Assembly (NCBI GenBank): GCA_963807065.1
Contig: CAWDZQ010000004.1
Location: 1,054,001 to 1,118,000, forward strand
Direction: 5' to 3'
DNA from: CAWAND01 sp963807065
Lineage (GTDB): Bacteria; Chloroflexota; Anaerolineae; Anaerolineales; E44-bin32
DNA: 64,000 nt
Shown here: positions 43,503 to 52,340 of the stretch, piece by piece
How positions within the stretch are numbered: the stretch's first letter is position 1
How the letters are laid out: each line of letters begins with the position of its first letter
The notes under the pieces: generated by a model
What the model was told of the DNA's origin: nothing
Seen by the model: only the letters and a program-made list of their open reading frames with translations
Databases searched by the model: none
Translations under genes and position numbers: made by a program

Positions 43503-43590
43503 TCGGAGACTATTTTCGCGTGAGATGCCGGGCAAGCTCTGGCTGGGCTGCGTGTAATACTCCGTTTATATACGGGACCAAGGTGTCAGG

Positions 43591-43596
43591 TATACT
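43591..43596 (+). promoter_or_regulatory. Candidate -10 of the peptide ABC importer
   Basis: TATACT in the 357-base gap between the sensor and the binding-protein gene; the rest of the gap (43503-43859) holds no recognisable RNA element or gene. Confidence 0.35.
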
Positions 43597-43859
43597 GAAG
43601 TCGCTGGCGGTTTCGGCATCGCTTGAGCAAGAGCGCCAGCATCGCCATACGCTAATGTCGTCCACCGAACCGGAACGGTTGAGACGTAGTAATTGATCCA
43701 GACGACCAACCAGCGCCCACCTGCCACCGTGAGGACCCCATGCCGGCGGGATCAAGCATCGAAAGCCGCCCGCCTGTGGATGCGGTAGGGCGCCCTCCAA
43801 ACAACCCATTTGTCCTACGCCGATGACAATCACGAAGACCCATCAGGAGGAAAGAAGCC

Positions 43860-45431
43860 GTGAACCGATTCCCCACGCGCCTTTTCATTCGTAGCCTCGG
43901 GTTCTCCTTGCTTGCGGCCTCGCTCCTGCTGAGTGCATGCGGGCGCGCCGCATCCCCGGCACCATCCGGGACGCCGGCCGGAAGCCAGGCTCCCGGGCTC
44001 AGTTCAACGGGCGGGACCCTCAGTGTGGCGGCGAAGGCGATCGTCAATGTGGATCCGGCGCAGATCTCGGCCGACTCCGAGGTCCTGGTGGCCAACGCCG
44101 TCTATGACTATCTGGTTGACGTGGATGCCAACAACAAGATCCAACCGCGACTCGCGACGGATTGGACCATCAGCGATGACGGGCTCACCTACACTTTCAA
44201 TCTGACCCACAATGCCAGTTTTCACGATGGGACGCCGCTAACAGCCAAGGATGTCGTGTACACCTTCGACCGGCTGCGCGATCCTGATCTGGGGTTCGCC
44301 ACGGCCGATTTGTACAGCAACATCTCCGACATCCAGGCGGACGGTGACTACAGTGTGGTTTTCACCCTCAAGGCCACCAATCCATTCTTTTTGTTTGACC
44401 TGAGTGACAACCACGCATTGGTCGTCAAGAACGGTGCCACGGATTTCACGGACTTCAATGGGTCCGGCCCGTTCACCGTAGCCAACTATTCGCCCGAAGA
44501 CCGGATCGAGCTGGATGCCAACCCCGACTATTTTGAGAGCGGGGCGCCCAAGCTGGCTCACCTGACCATCGTATTCTTCCAGGACACTTCGGCTGCCGTG
44601 GATGCCCTGCGTTCGGGCGACGTCGACACCACCTTTGGGTTGTCTGCCCCCCAATACAAGGCTCTTCAGGGTGAGACCGGTGTGCAAACCTACTTGACAC
44701 CGACGAATGCCTTCCCGGTGATCCGTCTGCGGGCGGACCAACCGCCGGGTGATGATCCGAGGATCATTCAAGCCATGCGCATGGCGATCGACCGTCAGGC
44801 GATTTTCGACCTTGTCCAGCAAGGCCTGGGGGCGGTCGGCCGAGACACGCCGATTGGCCCGATGTACCAGAGCTACTACGCAGAGGACATCCCGTTGCCC
44901 CAGCACGATGTGGCTGGCGCCAAGAAGCTCTTGGCAGACGCCGGCTATCCAAATGGTTTGGATCTGACCCTGCGTCTGCCGGATGCACAGAACTTCCCGG
45001 ATCTGGCGGCGGTGCTGAAATCCCAGCTGGCGGAAGCCGGCTTCAACATCGACGTCTCCGTAGAGCCGGAAAACGTGTACTACGGCAATGACGGCTGGCT
45101 GGAAGCTCCGTTTGGGATAACTGGTTGGGGATCCAGGCCTTATCCCCAGTTCTACATGGACGTCATGCTGACCTGCGGAGCCAAGTGGAACGAGTCGCAC
45201 TTCTGCGACGAGACGTTTGACAAGCAGGCTGATATCGCCGGGACTTCACTTGATCCTGCCGAGCAGGCGGCCGCCTATCACGAAATCCAGAAGATCCTGA
45301 TCGAGCGGGGCCCAATCATCGTCCCGTTCTTCTTCCCGCAGCTGGCCGCTACCACCGACCAGGTCCAGGGTTTCAATCTGAAGCCTTTCTTCGGTCGGAC
45401 TGATTTCCGGACAGTGACCGTGGCCCAGTAG
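43860..45431 (+). CDS. Peptide/solute ABC transporter substrate-binding lipoprotein (SBP family 5)
   Basis: A 523-residue family-5 binding protein. A signal peptide with lipobox LLLSACG precedes a Ser/Pro/Ala-rich linker. Then come GGTLSVAAKAIVNVDPAQI, LATDWTISDDGLTYTFNLTHNASFHDGTPLTAKDVVYTFDRLRDP, the conserved NPDYFESGAPKLAHLTI and YPNGLDLTLRLPDAQNFP. The protein is lipid-anchored outside the membrane and delivers its ligand (oligopeptide, or possibly another small solute) to the permeases downstream. GTG start with AGGAGG nine bases upstream. It heads the five-gene importer operon. Confidence 0.93.
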   Translation: MNRFPTRLFIRSLGFSLLAASLLLSACGRAASPAPSGTPAGSQAPGLSSTGGTLSVAAKAIVNVDPAQISADSEVLVANAVYDYLVDVDANNKIQPRLATDWTISDDGLTYTFNLTHNASFHDGTPLTAKDVVYTFDRLRDPDLGFATADLYSNISDIQADGDYSVVFTLKATNPFFLFDLSDNHALVVKNGATDFTDFNGSGPFTVANYSPEDRIELDANPDYFESGAPKLAHLTIVFFQDTSAAVDALRSGDVDTTFGLSAPQYKALQGETGVQTYLTPTNAFPVIRLRADQPPGDDPRIIQAMRMAIDRQAIFDLVQQGLGAVGRDTPIGPMYQSYYAEDIPLPQHDVAGAKKLLADAGYPNGLDLTLRLPDAQNFPDLAAVLKSQLAEAGFNIDVSVEPENVYYGNDGWLEAPFGITGWGSRPYPQFYMDVMLTCGAKWNESHFCDETFDKQADIAGTSLDPAEQAAAYHEIQKILIERGPIIVPFFFPQLAATTDQVQGFNLKPFFGRTDFRTVTVAQ

Positions 45432-45444
45432 TCGTCGGCCGAGT

Positions 45445-46329
45445 ATGCTGGAAGACATCGTAGCCGCCCCATCCACAGGCGCTGCTCCCACCCGGGGGCG
45501 GCGCCTGTGGCGCGCAGTACACCAACTTTATGCTCAGTCGGCGTCCGCTTTTGGCACGACGGTCTTCCTGCTGTTCCTGGTGGTCGCGCTACTGGGTCCT
45601 TGGTTGGCGCCTTACGGCTCAAATCAACAGATCGTGGCGGATGCCCGCCAGGCGCCGACAGCCGTGCATTTGTTCGGCACCGACAACCTGGGGCGGGATG
45701 TCTTGAGCCGGGTCGTCCTGGGTGCCCGCGACATCCTGTCGTTGGCCGGCCTGGGCACACTGGTTGCGGTCGTGCTGGGAACCGTCATGGGCCTCATGAG
45801 CGGGTACCTCGGCCGGTTCTTCGATGAGGCCTTGATGCGCTTCTTCGACAGCCTGCTGGCGATGCCCGCCCTGCTGCTGGCCCTGCTGCTCTTGGGCACC
45901 CTGGGCCCGTCACGCAACAGCGTTCTGATGGTCATCGTGGTCGTGTACACACCGATCGTGGCGCGGGTGGTGCGCAGTGTGGTGCTGGCGGTAAAGACCA
46001 AGGCCTTCGTCGAGGCGGCCCGCGTCCAGGGCGAGTCGCTGGCGGCGATATTGTTTCGAGAAATCCTGCCCTCAACCCTGCCGGCCCTGACAGTGGAAGC
46101 ATCGCTGCGTTTTTCCTACGCCATCTTTCTGGTGGCCTCGCTAGGCTTCTTAGGCGTCGGCGTGCAGCCTCCGAGCCCGGACTGGGGCTTGATGGTCAAA
46201 GAGGCGAGGAGCTATGTTGAACAGGCGCCCTGGGCCCTCTACTTTCCTGCGGGGGCGATTGCCTTGGCGGTGATCGGCGTCAATCTGATGTCGGATGGCT
46301 TGAAGCGCGTTTTGCAGGCGGAGAGCTGA
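45445..46329 (+). CDS. Peptide-type ABC transporter permease (DppC-like)
   Basis: A 294-residue permease with six helices. It has the N-terminal DppC-type helix FGTTVFLLFLVVALLGPWLAPYG followed by FGTDNLGRDVLSRVVLGARDILSLAG, and the EAA-type loop AARVQGESLAAILFREILPSTLPAL, which contacts the ATPase. It is the C-type partner of the DppB-like permease at 48430. The 13-base gap to the binding protein supports one operon. Confidence 0.92.
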   Translation: MLEDIVAAPSTGAAPTRGRRLWRAVHQLYAQSASAFGTTVFLLFLVVALLGPWLAPYGSNQQIVADARQAPTAVHLFGTDNLGRDVLSRVVLGARDILSLAGLGTLVAVVLGTVMGLMSGYLGRFFDEALMRFFDSLLAMPALLLALLLLGTLGPSRNSVLMVIVVVYTPIVARVVRSVVLAVKTKAFVEAARVQGESLAAILFREILPSTLPALTVEASLRFSYAIFLVASLGFLGVGVQPPSPDWGLMVKEARSYVEQAPWALYFPAGAIALAVIGVNLMSDGLKRVLQAES

Positions 46330-46333
46330 CTTT

Positions 46334-48433
46334 ATGACCGAAACCTCGGCCTCTGTCCTCAAAATCGAGGCACTAACGGTTGGCTACCGTGCGGAATCCG
46401 GGTGGCGGGAGGCCGTCCGTGGTGTGTCGTTCGAACTTTCTCCGGGCCAGACCTATGGGCTGGTCGGCGAAAGCGGATCCGGAAAGACGACACTGGCCCT
46501 AGCCGTCATGAACTATCTGCCCCCTGGAGGGCGTGTGCTCGGCGGCCGGATTAACTTCGGCGGCGTCGATCTTCAGTCGCTCACTCAGAGAGACATGCGG
46601 GAAATCTGGGGGAGCCAAATGGCGATGGTCCCCCAGGATCCCCTCTCATCGCTCAATCCGTCGATGCGGATCGGAGACCAGCTGTCTGAACCCTTGCGGC
46701 ATCACCTGGGAATGACCGGCGCGGGGGCCAGAGCCCGCATCCAGGAACTGCTGGAGATGGTTGAGATTGGTGATCCGAATCGGGTTGCCACGAGCTACCC
46801 GCACCAGATCAGCGGCGGGATGCAGCAGCGGGTCATGATTGCTATGGCCCTTAGCACGGAGCCACGCCTGCTGGTGCTGGATGAACCCACCACCAGCCTG
46901 GATGCCACCACTCAAGCTACCATCCTCGACCTGGTACGAAATCTGATGCATGTCCACAATGCAGCCGTCCTGTATGTGACCCACAACCTTGGCGTCGTGG
47001 CCCAGATTTGCGACCGGGTGGCGGTGATGTACGCCGGGGAACTGGTGGAAGACGGGCCAACCGATGCCATCTATCGCCAGCCCCTCTTCCCCTACACGCA
47101 GGGATTGTGGGACAGTGTCCCTCGCCTGGGGGAAAACAAGCGGCAGGTGCGGCTGCACCCTATTCAAGGCCGGATTCCTTCCCTGGACGATCTGCCGGAA
47201 GGATGTGTGTTCCGTCCGCGCTGCCCGGTGGCGAGCGATGTGTGCCGCGTGCATCCCCCGGTTTATCGTCCGAATGCGGAGCGGAGGACGCGCTGTCACC
47301 GTTGGCAGGCGATCGCCAGCGGAGAGATCGACGCTGCGCAGCCGCTGCCAGACCAGCAGACCCTCGGAGCAGGCACGCCGGCCAGCGAGCAGGTGTTGTC
47401 GATCGACGATCTAGCCGTCCACTTTTCTCCCAGGCCGTCGATCACGGCCTGGCTGCGGAGTCGGCCTTTGAAACCGATCAAGGCCGTGGATGGGGTCAGC
47501 CTCAACCTGAACTCAGGACGCACACTGGGCCTGGTTGGGGAGAGCGGCAGCGGCAAGACCACATTGGCCCGGGCCCTGCTCGGTCTTACACCGCTCACGT
47601 CGGGAAGCATCCAGTTATTCAAGGCGCCGCTTGCGCCCCGCTTGGCGGACCGCCCGCGGTCGAGCATGAGCCGGTTGCAGATCGTCTTCCAGCACCCGCA
47701 AGAAGCCCTCAATCCGTACCTGACGGTAGAGCAAACGCTGATGCGGCCTCTCAGACATCTCCGGGGGATGTCGGCGGGAGAGGCAAGCCTGGCCGTAGGC
47801 GATCTGCTTCAGGCGGTGGAGCTCCAGGCCGATTACCGGTCCCGGCTGCCTGCCCAGCTCAGCGGGGGAGAAAAGCAGCGTGTGGCCATCGCCAGGGCCT
47901 TTGCGGCGCAGCCGGATCTGTTGGTGGCGGATGAGCCGGTCACGTCACTGGATGTCTCCGTGCAAGCGTCAATCCTCAACGTCCTGCATGAGCTTCAGGT
48001 CGAGAAGCAAACCGGCTATCTGTTCATCTCTCACAATCTGGCCGTCGTCGGTTTCTTGTCGGATTGGGTGGCGGTGATCTACCTGGGCGAGCTGATGGAA
48101 GTCGGACCTGCGGATGCCATCTTTGACCCTCCCTACCACCCCTACACCGAAGCCTTGCTTTCAGCGATCCCTCTGATCGACCCACAGGCTCAGCAGGAGC
48201 AGATCCGGCTGGAAGGCGAGGTGCCCAGCCCGGCCGATCGGCCGACCGGTTGTCCTTTCCACACGCGGTGCCCGCGGTTTCTGGGCGACATCTGCGTCAA
48301 CCAACGCCCTCCATGGCGGGAGACCGCGCAGGGTAAGAGCTATCGCTGCCACATTCCTCCGCAGGATCTGGAAGGGCAGCAGCGCAAGGTGTTTGCATTT
48401 TCGGACCAGGCCGGGAAAGGGGGCGGGCCATGA
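46334..48433 (+). CDS. Fused peptide-type ABC ATPases (DppD-DppF in one polypeptide)
   Basis: A 699-residue protein joining both ATPase subunits that are usually separate. The N-half has Walker A GESGSGKTTLALAVMNY, Q-loop MVPQDPLSSLNPS, signature SGGMQQRVMIAMAL, Walker B LLVLDEPTTSLD and the oligo_HPY cysteine tail. The C-half (from about residue 355) repeats GESGSGKTTLARALLGLTP, VFQHPQEALNPY, SGGEKQRVAIARAF and LLVADEPVTSLD with a second oligo_HPY tail. Fusion guarantees a one-to-one pair. The stop overlaps the permease gene by four bases. Intact motifs suggest that both sites hydrolyse ATP. Confidence 0.93.
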   Translation: MTETSASVLKIEALTVGYRAESGWREAVRGVSFELSPGQTYGLVGESGSGKTTLALAVMNYLPPGGRVLGGRINFGGVDLQSLTQRDMREIWGSQMAMVPQDPLSSLNPSMRIGDQLSEPLRHHLGMTGAGARARIQELLEMVEIGDPNRVATSYPHQISGGMQQRVMIAMALSTEPRLLVLDEPTTSLDATTQATILDLVRNLMHVHNAAVLYVTHNLGVVAQICDRVAVMYAGELVEDGPTDAIYRQPLFPYTQGLWDSVPRLGENKRQVRLHPIQGRIPSLDDLPEGCVFRPRCPVASDVCRVHPPVYRPNAERRTRCHRWQAIASGEIDAAQPLPDQQTLGAGTPASEQVLSIDDLAVHFSPRPSITAWLRSRPLKPIKAVDGVSLNLNSGRTLGLVGESGSGKTTLARALLGLTPLTSGSIQLFKAPLAPRLADRPRSSMSRLQIVFQHPQEALNPYLTVEQTLMRPLRHLRGMSAGEASLAVGDLLQAVELQADYRSRLPAQLSGGEKQRVAIARAFAAQPDLLVADEPVTSLDVSVQASILNVLHELQVEKQTGYLFISHNLAVVGFLSDWVAVIYLGELMEVGPADAIFDPPYHPYTEALLSAIPLIDPQAQQEQIRLEGEVPSPADRPTGCPFHTRCPRFLGDICVNQRPPWRETAQGKSYRCHIPPQDLEGQQRKVFAFSDQAGKGGGP

Positions 48434-49374
48434 GTCGCTACATCCTTCGCCGCCTGGGGTTTCTGCTGCTGACGGTCATCTTGACCTCGATCATCGTCTT
48501 TGTGATCACCCAGCTGCTGCCGGGGGACGTGGCGCGAGTGATCTTGGGGCGCGAAGCGGGGGAGGCCGCACTTCAGGCGCTGCGGCATCAGCTCGGCCTG
48601 GACCAACCGCTTCTGGTTCAATACGGGCGCTGGTTGGGCCACTTTATCACCGGCGACTGGGGGACCTCCTACAGCACGAAGGTGGCCATCTTCCCCCTGG
48701 TCATGGGCCGGCTGAGAAACTCGATCATGCTGGCGGCAATGATTCTTGTGTTCGCCATCCCGACGGCGGTCGTGCTTGGGGTCGTCGCCGGGCTCAATGA
48801 GGGCCGCTGGATCGACAATTTGATCAGCGTCAGTTCGCTGTCGGTAGTCGGCCTGCCGGAGTTCGTCACCGGATTGGTGCTGATTCAGGTGTTCGCTTTC
48901 ACCCTGCATTGGTTCCCGGCCAACTCGTCGATCCGGCTGGGAACCGGGTTTCTTGAGGCGCTGCCGCGCTTGATTCTGCCCGCCTTGACCGCCGTCCTTG
49001 TGCTCTTAGCCTACATTGCCAGGCTGACCCGGGCGGGCGTCATCGAAGAGTTGAAGAAGCCTTACGTGAGGACGGCCGTGCTCAAGGGGTTGCCGGGCCG
49101 GACGGTGACCATAAAGCATGTCATGCGCAATGCCTTGCTCCCGACCGTGACCGTGATCGCCATTAGCTTCGGTTGGATGATCAGCGGGTTGATTGTGATC
49201 GAAAACGTCTTCAACTACCCGGGGCTGGGACGGCTGATGGTCTTCGCCATCGGCCGGCATGATCTGCCTCTGCTGCAGGCGGTGACGATGGTCACCGTGG
49301 TAGCGTTTGCTTCAGCCAATCTCGCAGCGGATCTGATGTACGCAGCTCTCAATCCAAGGATCCGGCTGGGTTGA
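48430..49374 (+). CDS. Peptide-type ABC transporter permease (DppB-like)
   Basis: A 314-residue permease with six helices and the DppB N-terminal pattern YILRRLGFLLLTVILTSIIVFVITQLLPGDVARVILG, the LGLDQPLLVQYGRWLGHFITGDWGTSYST segment, and the EAA loop RTAVLKGLPGRTVTIKHVMRNALLPTV. It overlaps the fused ATPase gene by four bases. The order binding protein-C-DF-B differs from the common A-B-C-D-F order. Confidence 0.92.
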   Translation: MSRYILRRLGFLLLTVILTSIIVFVITQLLPGDVARVILGREAGEAALQALRHQLGLDQPLLVQYGRWLGHFITGDWGTSYSTKVAIFPLVMGRLRNSIMLAAMILVFAIPTAVVLGVVAGLNEGRWIDNLISVSSLSVVGLPEFVTGLVLIQVFAFTLHWFPANSSIRLGTGFLEALPRLILPALTAVLVLLAYIARLTRAGVIEELKKPYVRTAVLKGLPGRTVTIKHVMRNALLPTVTVIAISFGWMISGLIVIENVFNYPGLGRLMVFAIGRHDLPLLQAVTMVTVVAFASANLAADLMYAALNPRIRLG

Positions 49375-49391
49375 AGCTCCCGCAGCGAGAA

Positions 49392-50051
49392 ATGCAGAAG
49401 GAAGGTGTGCGATTGCAACCAGAGCTTGAACTGAGCGACTACCGCCGCCGGGTCAATGATCTGTATGCGTCCGTCCGTTCGTTCACGGGGGGCACACAGC
49501 AGGCATGGGAGCTGTGGCGAGCCGGTCGAGACGATCTCTTCCGCCATCATGCTCAATCGGCGTTGACCCCGGCCCAACGACGAGGCTTCTCGGGGTTGGC
49601 CTATTATGAGTACGATCCGAGTTTGAGGCTGGCTGTGGAGGTTGACGGGGTTCCCGATCGGGAAGTGCTCGACGTACCGCTCGAAGTGGACGGGCTGATG
49701 CAAATGGCGCGCATCGGCCGAGTAGAGGTTGAGATCGATGGGGGCGCAGCGCGCCTCTCGCTCTTCTGGATCCTGGGGTACGGGGGCGGACTGTTCCTCC
49801 CCTTTCGCGATGCCACCAATGACGGCGAGACCTTCGGCGGAGGCCGCTACCTCCTGGACGCCGTCAAGGGCGCTGACCTGGGATGGCAAGCTGGAAAGCT
49901 GGTCCTGGATTTCAACTTTGCCTACAATCCCTCGTGCGCTTACAGTCCCCAATGGCATTGTCCCCTTCCCCCGGCGGAGAATTGGCTCAAAGTGTCCGTC
50001 CGGGCGGGCGAGAAGGCGTTCCCCGGCGGGTCCCATAACTCACAAGATTGA
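49392..50051 (+). CDS. DUF1684 family protein
   Basis: A 219-residue cytoplasmic protein typical of DUF1684. It has FSGLAYYEYDPSLRL, LFWILGYGGGLFLPFRDATNDGETFGGGRYLLDA and the C-terminal signature LVLDFNFAYNPSCAYSPQWHCPLPPAENWL with conserved Cys and Pro residues. The biochemical function is unknown; members often sit in ABC or hydrolase operons. It follows the permease by 17 bases if ATG 49392 is used; TTG 49371 would overlap the permease stop. A Rex-like palindrome begins two bases after its stop. Confidence 0.8.
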   Translation: MQKEGVRLQPELELSDYRRRVNDLYASVRSFTGGTQQAWELWRAGRDDLFRHHAQSALTPAQRRGFSGLAYYEYDPSLRLAVEVDGVPDREVLDVPLEVDGLMQMARIGRVEVEIDGGAARLSLFWILGYGGGLFLPFRDATNDGETFGGGRYLLDAVKGADLGWQAGKLVLDFNFAYNPSCAYSPQWHCPLPPAENWLKVSVRAGEKAFPGGSHNSQD

Positions 50052-50052
50052 T

Positions 50053-50070
50053 ATGTGAAAATCTTCACAA
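50053..50070. promoter_or_regulatory. Rex-like palindrome (copy D)
   Basis: ATGTGAAAATCTTCACAA, one mismatch from TTGTGAA-N4-TTCACAA, two bases after the DUF1684 stop. Confidence 0.5.
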
Positions 50071-50090
50071 ATGGCTGGCAAGAATCATGC

Positions 50091-50121
50091 AATCCCCCTG
50101 TGCTAGGAAAGAAGGGGGATT
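50091..50121 (+). terminator. Candidate terminator of the importer operon
   Basis: AATCCCCC (50091-50098) pairs with GGGGGATT (50114-50121), a 15-base loop, followed by TTGATT. It would end importer transcription before the small membrane gene. Confidence 0.55.
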
Positions 50122-50166
50122 TTGATTCGAAGCGAACTGCAGGACACTGGATAAGGGTAACAAGCC

Positions 50167-50364
50167 ATGGAAACCTTGCTCACCATTTTGGGCGGAATTG
50201 TGCTGGTGTGCTGCTTGGCCTACTTCCGTGATCAGGATGTGTCCAAGCGAGATGACCGCCTTTTCGAGACAAACGAAAGCGTGCCTACGGTTGAAGACGA
50301 GCTGGAGGAGTCGAGCCGGCTCCCGGTGGTCGCCACCCAGGCCGGAGTTTCGATCGAAGGCTGA
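50167..50364 (+). CDS. Small single-pass membrane protein
   Basis: A 65-residue protein with one N-terminal membrane helix (LLTILGGIVLVCCLAYF) and an acidic cytoplasmic or outer tail (DELEESSRLPVV). A weak AAGGG sits nine bases before the ATG. It lies between two hairpins, so it is probably its own short message. No family recognised. Confidence 0.6.
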   Translation: METLLTILGGIVLVCCLAYFRDQDVSKRDDRLFETNESVPTVEDELEESSRLPVVATQAGVSIEG

Positions 50365-50397
50365 GTACGGACGTATAGCACCCTAGGCGCAGCTAAG

Positions 50398-50420
50398 CAC
50401 CGGGCCGTTGGGGCCCGGTG
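50398..50420 (+). terminator. GC-rich hairpin between convergent genes
   Basis: CACCGGGCC (50398-50406) pairs with GGCCCGGTG (50412-50420). No T run follows on either side, so it may act as a structural barrier rather than a clean intrinsic terminator. Confidence 0.45.
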
Positions 50421-50446
50421 TTCCGTTGTCCGGGATTGGACGCGAC

Positions 50447-51121
50447 TCAGTTCAACGGAAAGCTGTCGAGGACGTGGTCCAGCCCGCGCGCCAGCAACGT
50501 CTGAAGCACGTCGACTTCGCGCCGGTAGGCGAGTATCAGGGTGCGGAAAAAGAGGCTCGAGTCGCAGGTGGTGAGCAGATGCTGCTTCTCGCGGGTGGGG
50601 ATATCGATGACGGTGGCCGCCAGAAAACCCAGGCTGACCGGATCGTTGGGAAGGTGAAGGTTAACCTGCCGCTGTTGTCCGCTCTGAACCAGGATCTGGA
50701 AGTACTCACGGACCCATGGTCGCAGGCGAGCCCCCAGAGACTGGAGCTCTTGCGCCTGGGAAGGCTCGAAGTGGATCAACTCGACCTGCGCCCTGATCAG
50801 TCCTTCGCTTGTGCTCAGCGACAGAATGTGAAACCGTTCCCCACCCACCCCGATCAGCCTCTGGCGCCCCTCCGGCAAAGCCTGCAGCGACTTTACCTCC
50901 GCAGTGCAGCCGATCTTGTGCATGCTGGGCGCGGCCAGTCGCCTGTGCCTGCGGCGCTGGATCAGGACGATCCCGAAGGGTTCCTGCTGCTGTTGGCACC
51001 GGGCGACCATCGCCTGGTAGGCAGGCTCCAGGACGTGAAGTCGGATGGCCACGCGGGGGAAGAGCACGCTTTCTAGCGGCAGGATGGGCAACGAATCAAT
51101 AATCTCGGAGATGGTGCTCAC
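50447..51121 (-). CDS. LON substrate-binding domain protein
   Basis: A 224-residue stand-alone LON N-domain: LPILPLESVLFPRVAIRLHVLEPAYQAMV, then GIVLIQ, GCTAEVKSLQALPEGRQRLIGVGGERFHI and a helical C-terminal half. It has no AAA+ or protease part. Stand-alone LON-domain proteins are thought to bind unfolded substrates or act as adaptors. The start is GTG 51121 with GGAAG upstream. A minus-strand extended -10 (TGCTAGAAT, 51199-51191) supports the promoter. Confidence 0.85.
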   Translation of the reverse strand: MSTISEIIDSLPILPLESVLFPRVAIRLHVLEPAYQAMVARCQQQQEPFGIVLIQRRRHRRLAAPSMHKIGCTAEVKSLQALPEGRQRLIGVGGERFHILSLSTSEGLIRAQVELIHFEPSQAQELQSLGARLRPWVREYFQILVQSGQQRQVNLHLPNDPVSLGFLAATVIDIPTREKQHLLTTCDSSLFFRTLILAYRREVDVLQTLLARGLDHVLDSFPLN

Positions 51122-51190
51122 CTACTTCCGGTACGACCTCGGCGGATGGTCGCATGCCAACCATCCGCCCGTCGATCAGCTCTCTTTTCC

Positions 51191-51199
51191 ATTCTAGCA
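51191..51199 (-). promoter_or_regulatory. Extended -10 promoter of the LON-domain gene
   Basis: The minus strand reads TGCTAGAAT, about 70 bases before the GTG start. Confidence 0.5.
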
Positions 51200-51315
51200 T
51201 GCTGGATTCTGGGGCCCTCTTTCGACCTTGGCTGAGAGGTTTCGGGGCAAGCCTGGTTGACCTCGGCTGGGATTTGTGCTACTCGTTTTGCATCCACTGA
51301 TGTGACGTGTGATTT

Positions 51316-51657
51316 GTGGATGGTCACCTCCCCAAGGACCCGTTGGCCCAAGAGGGCGCGCGGCTCGAAGGCCACGACGCAGCGATCTGTGATTGTGGGC
51401 CTTCTGGCCGGAGTGCGTGGGCATCGTTCGGCACCCAGCAAACGGCGGGATTCCTGGGGCCAGCGGTCCGTCTTGAGCACCATCTCTACGGTGGCGAGAT
51501 GGTGCCCGCGGTGGTGGCGACCGGGTTGTCGGCGGAAACGGAAATCCTGGGCCCCGACGTGCCGATCATGCGATTGGACCCGCGGGGCAGCCAGCGTGTG
51601 CTTCCGGCGCGAGTTTCCGCAGGCGATGGGCATGTCGACGCCCCTGGTGGTGACTGA
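51316..51657 (+). CDS. Unsupported hypothetical ORF in a 550-base orphan region
   Basis: A 113-residue frame with a fairly high GC third position and ordinary composition (for example EMVPAVVATGLSAETEILGPDV), but no family, signal or strong ribosome site. Overlapping frames on both strands (51118-51633 minus and 51257-51715 plus) are equally long and Arg-rich. The region 51200-51750 may be a decayed gene. I give this ORF only because it is the most protein-like frame. Confidence 0.25.
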   Translation: MDGHLPKDPLAQEGARLEGHDAAICDCGPSGRSAWASFGTQQTAGFLGPAVRLEHHLYGGEMVPAVVATGLSAETEILGPDVPIMRLDPRGSQRVLPARVSAGDGHVDAPGGD

Positions 51658-51752
51658 CGAGGGGAGGGGCGCGGCTGAATGCGCGCCCCGGAAGTTGATG
51701 CATGCCTCGGCTTGAATAAAAGGGCACCGTCTGGGGGCGGTCTGGCGATCGA

Positions 51753-52340
51753 ATGGAGAGTCTGACGATTAACTGGATGGCTTGGCTCCAGAGCCCGCGA
51801 CGCTGGTCGTCACTGGTTGTGGCCGTGGCCGTGCTCGGTGCGGGTTGGATTGCCTCTTCGGCGGTGCCCGCCTCAGCCACCAGCGGTGGGCGGACTCCCA
51901 GCCCGCGGGAGGGATTTCTCGCTCCGCCGTTTGCCTTGAGTGATCGAAACGGGGCGACCGTTCGTCTTGACGACTGGCGAGGCCAAGTGGTGGTGGTCAA
52001 CTTCTGGGCCTCCTGGTGCCCACCTTGTAAAGCGGAGATGCCCGATTTGGAGAGCGCCTTCCAGGCCCACCAGGCCGAAGGGTTGGTGATCCTGGGGGTC
52101 AACAGCACCTCCCAGGACAGTTCCGACGCCGCCCTGGCCTTCGCCGACGCCCAAGGCGTGACTTTTCCTGTCCTGTTGGATTGGACGGGCGAGGTCGATC
52201 GCCTCTACCTGGTGCGTGCGCTGCCGACGACCTTCTTCATCGATCGGCAGGGGACCATCCGCAAGGTGGTCGTGGGCGGCCCGATGAGCCAGGCGACCCT
52301 GACCAGTACCGTCCGAGATCTGCTTCAGGATGCTCCTTGA
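51753..52340 (+). CDS. TlpA/ResA-type membrane-anchored thioredoxin
   Basis: A 195-residue protein: one N-terminal membrane helix (about residues 20-40), a linker, then a thioredoxin-like domain with RDGxxR-like VRLDDWRGQVVVVNFWASWCPPCKAEMP. The redox motif is CPPC, with the cis-proline in ALPTTFFID. These proteins reduce disulfides outside the membrane, for example in cytochrome c maturation, which fits the pentaheme gene elsewhere in the window. The end overlaps the Lgt-like gene start (TGATG), so the pair is translationally coupled. Confidence 0.9.
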   Translation: MESLTINWMAWLQSPRRWSSLVVAVAVLGAGWIASSAVPASATSGGRTPSPREGFLAPPFALSDRNGATVRLDDWRGQVVVVNFWASWCPPCKAEMPDLESAFQAHQAEGLVILGVNSTSQDSSDAALAFADAQGVTFPVLLDWTGEVDRLYLVRALPTTFFIDRQGTIRKVVVGGPMSQATLTSTVRDLLQDAP

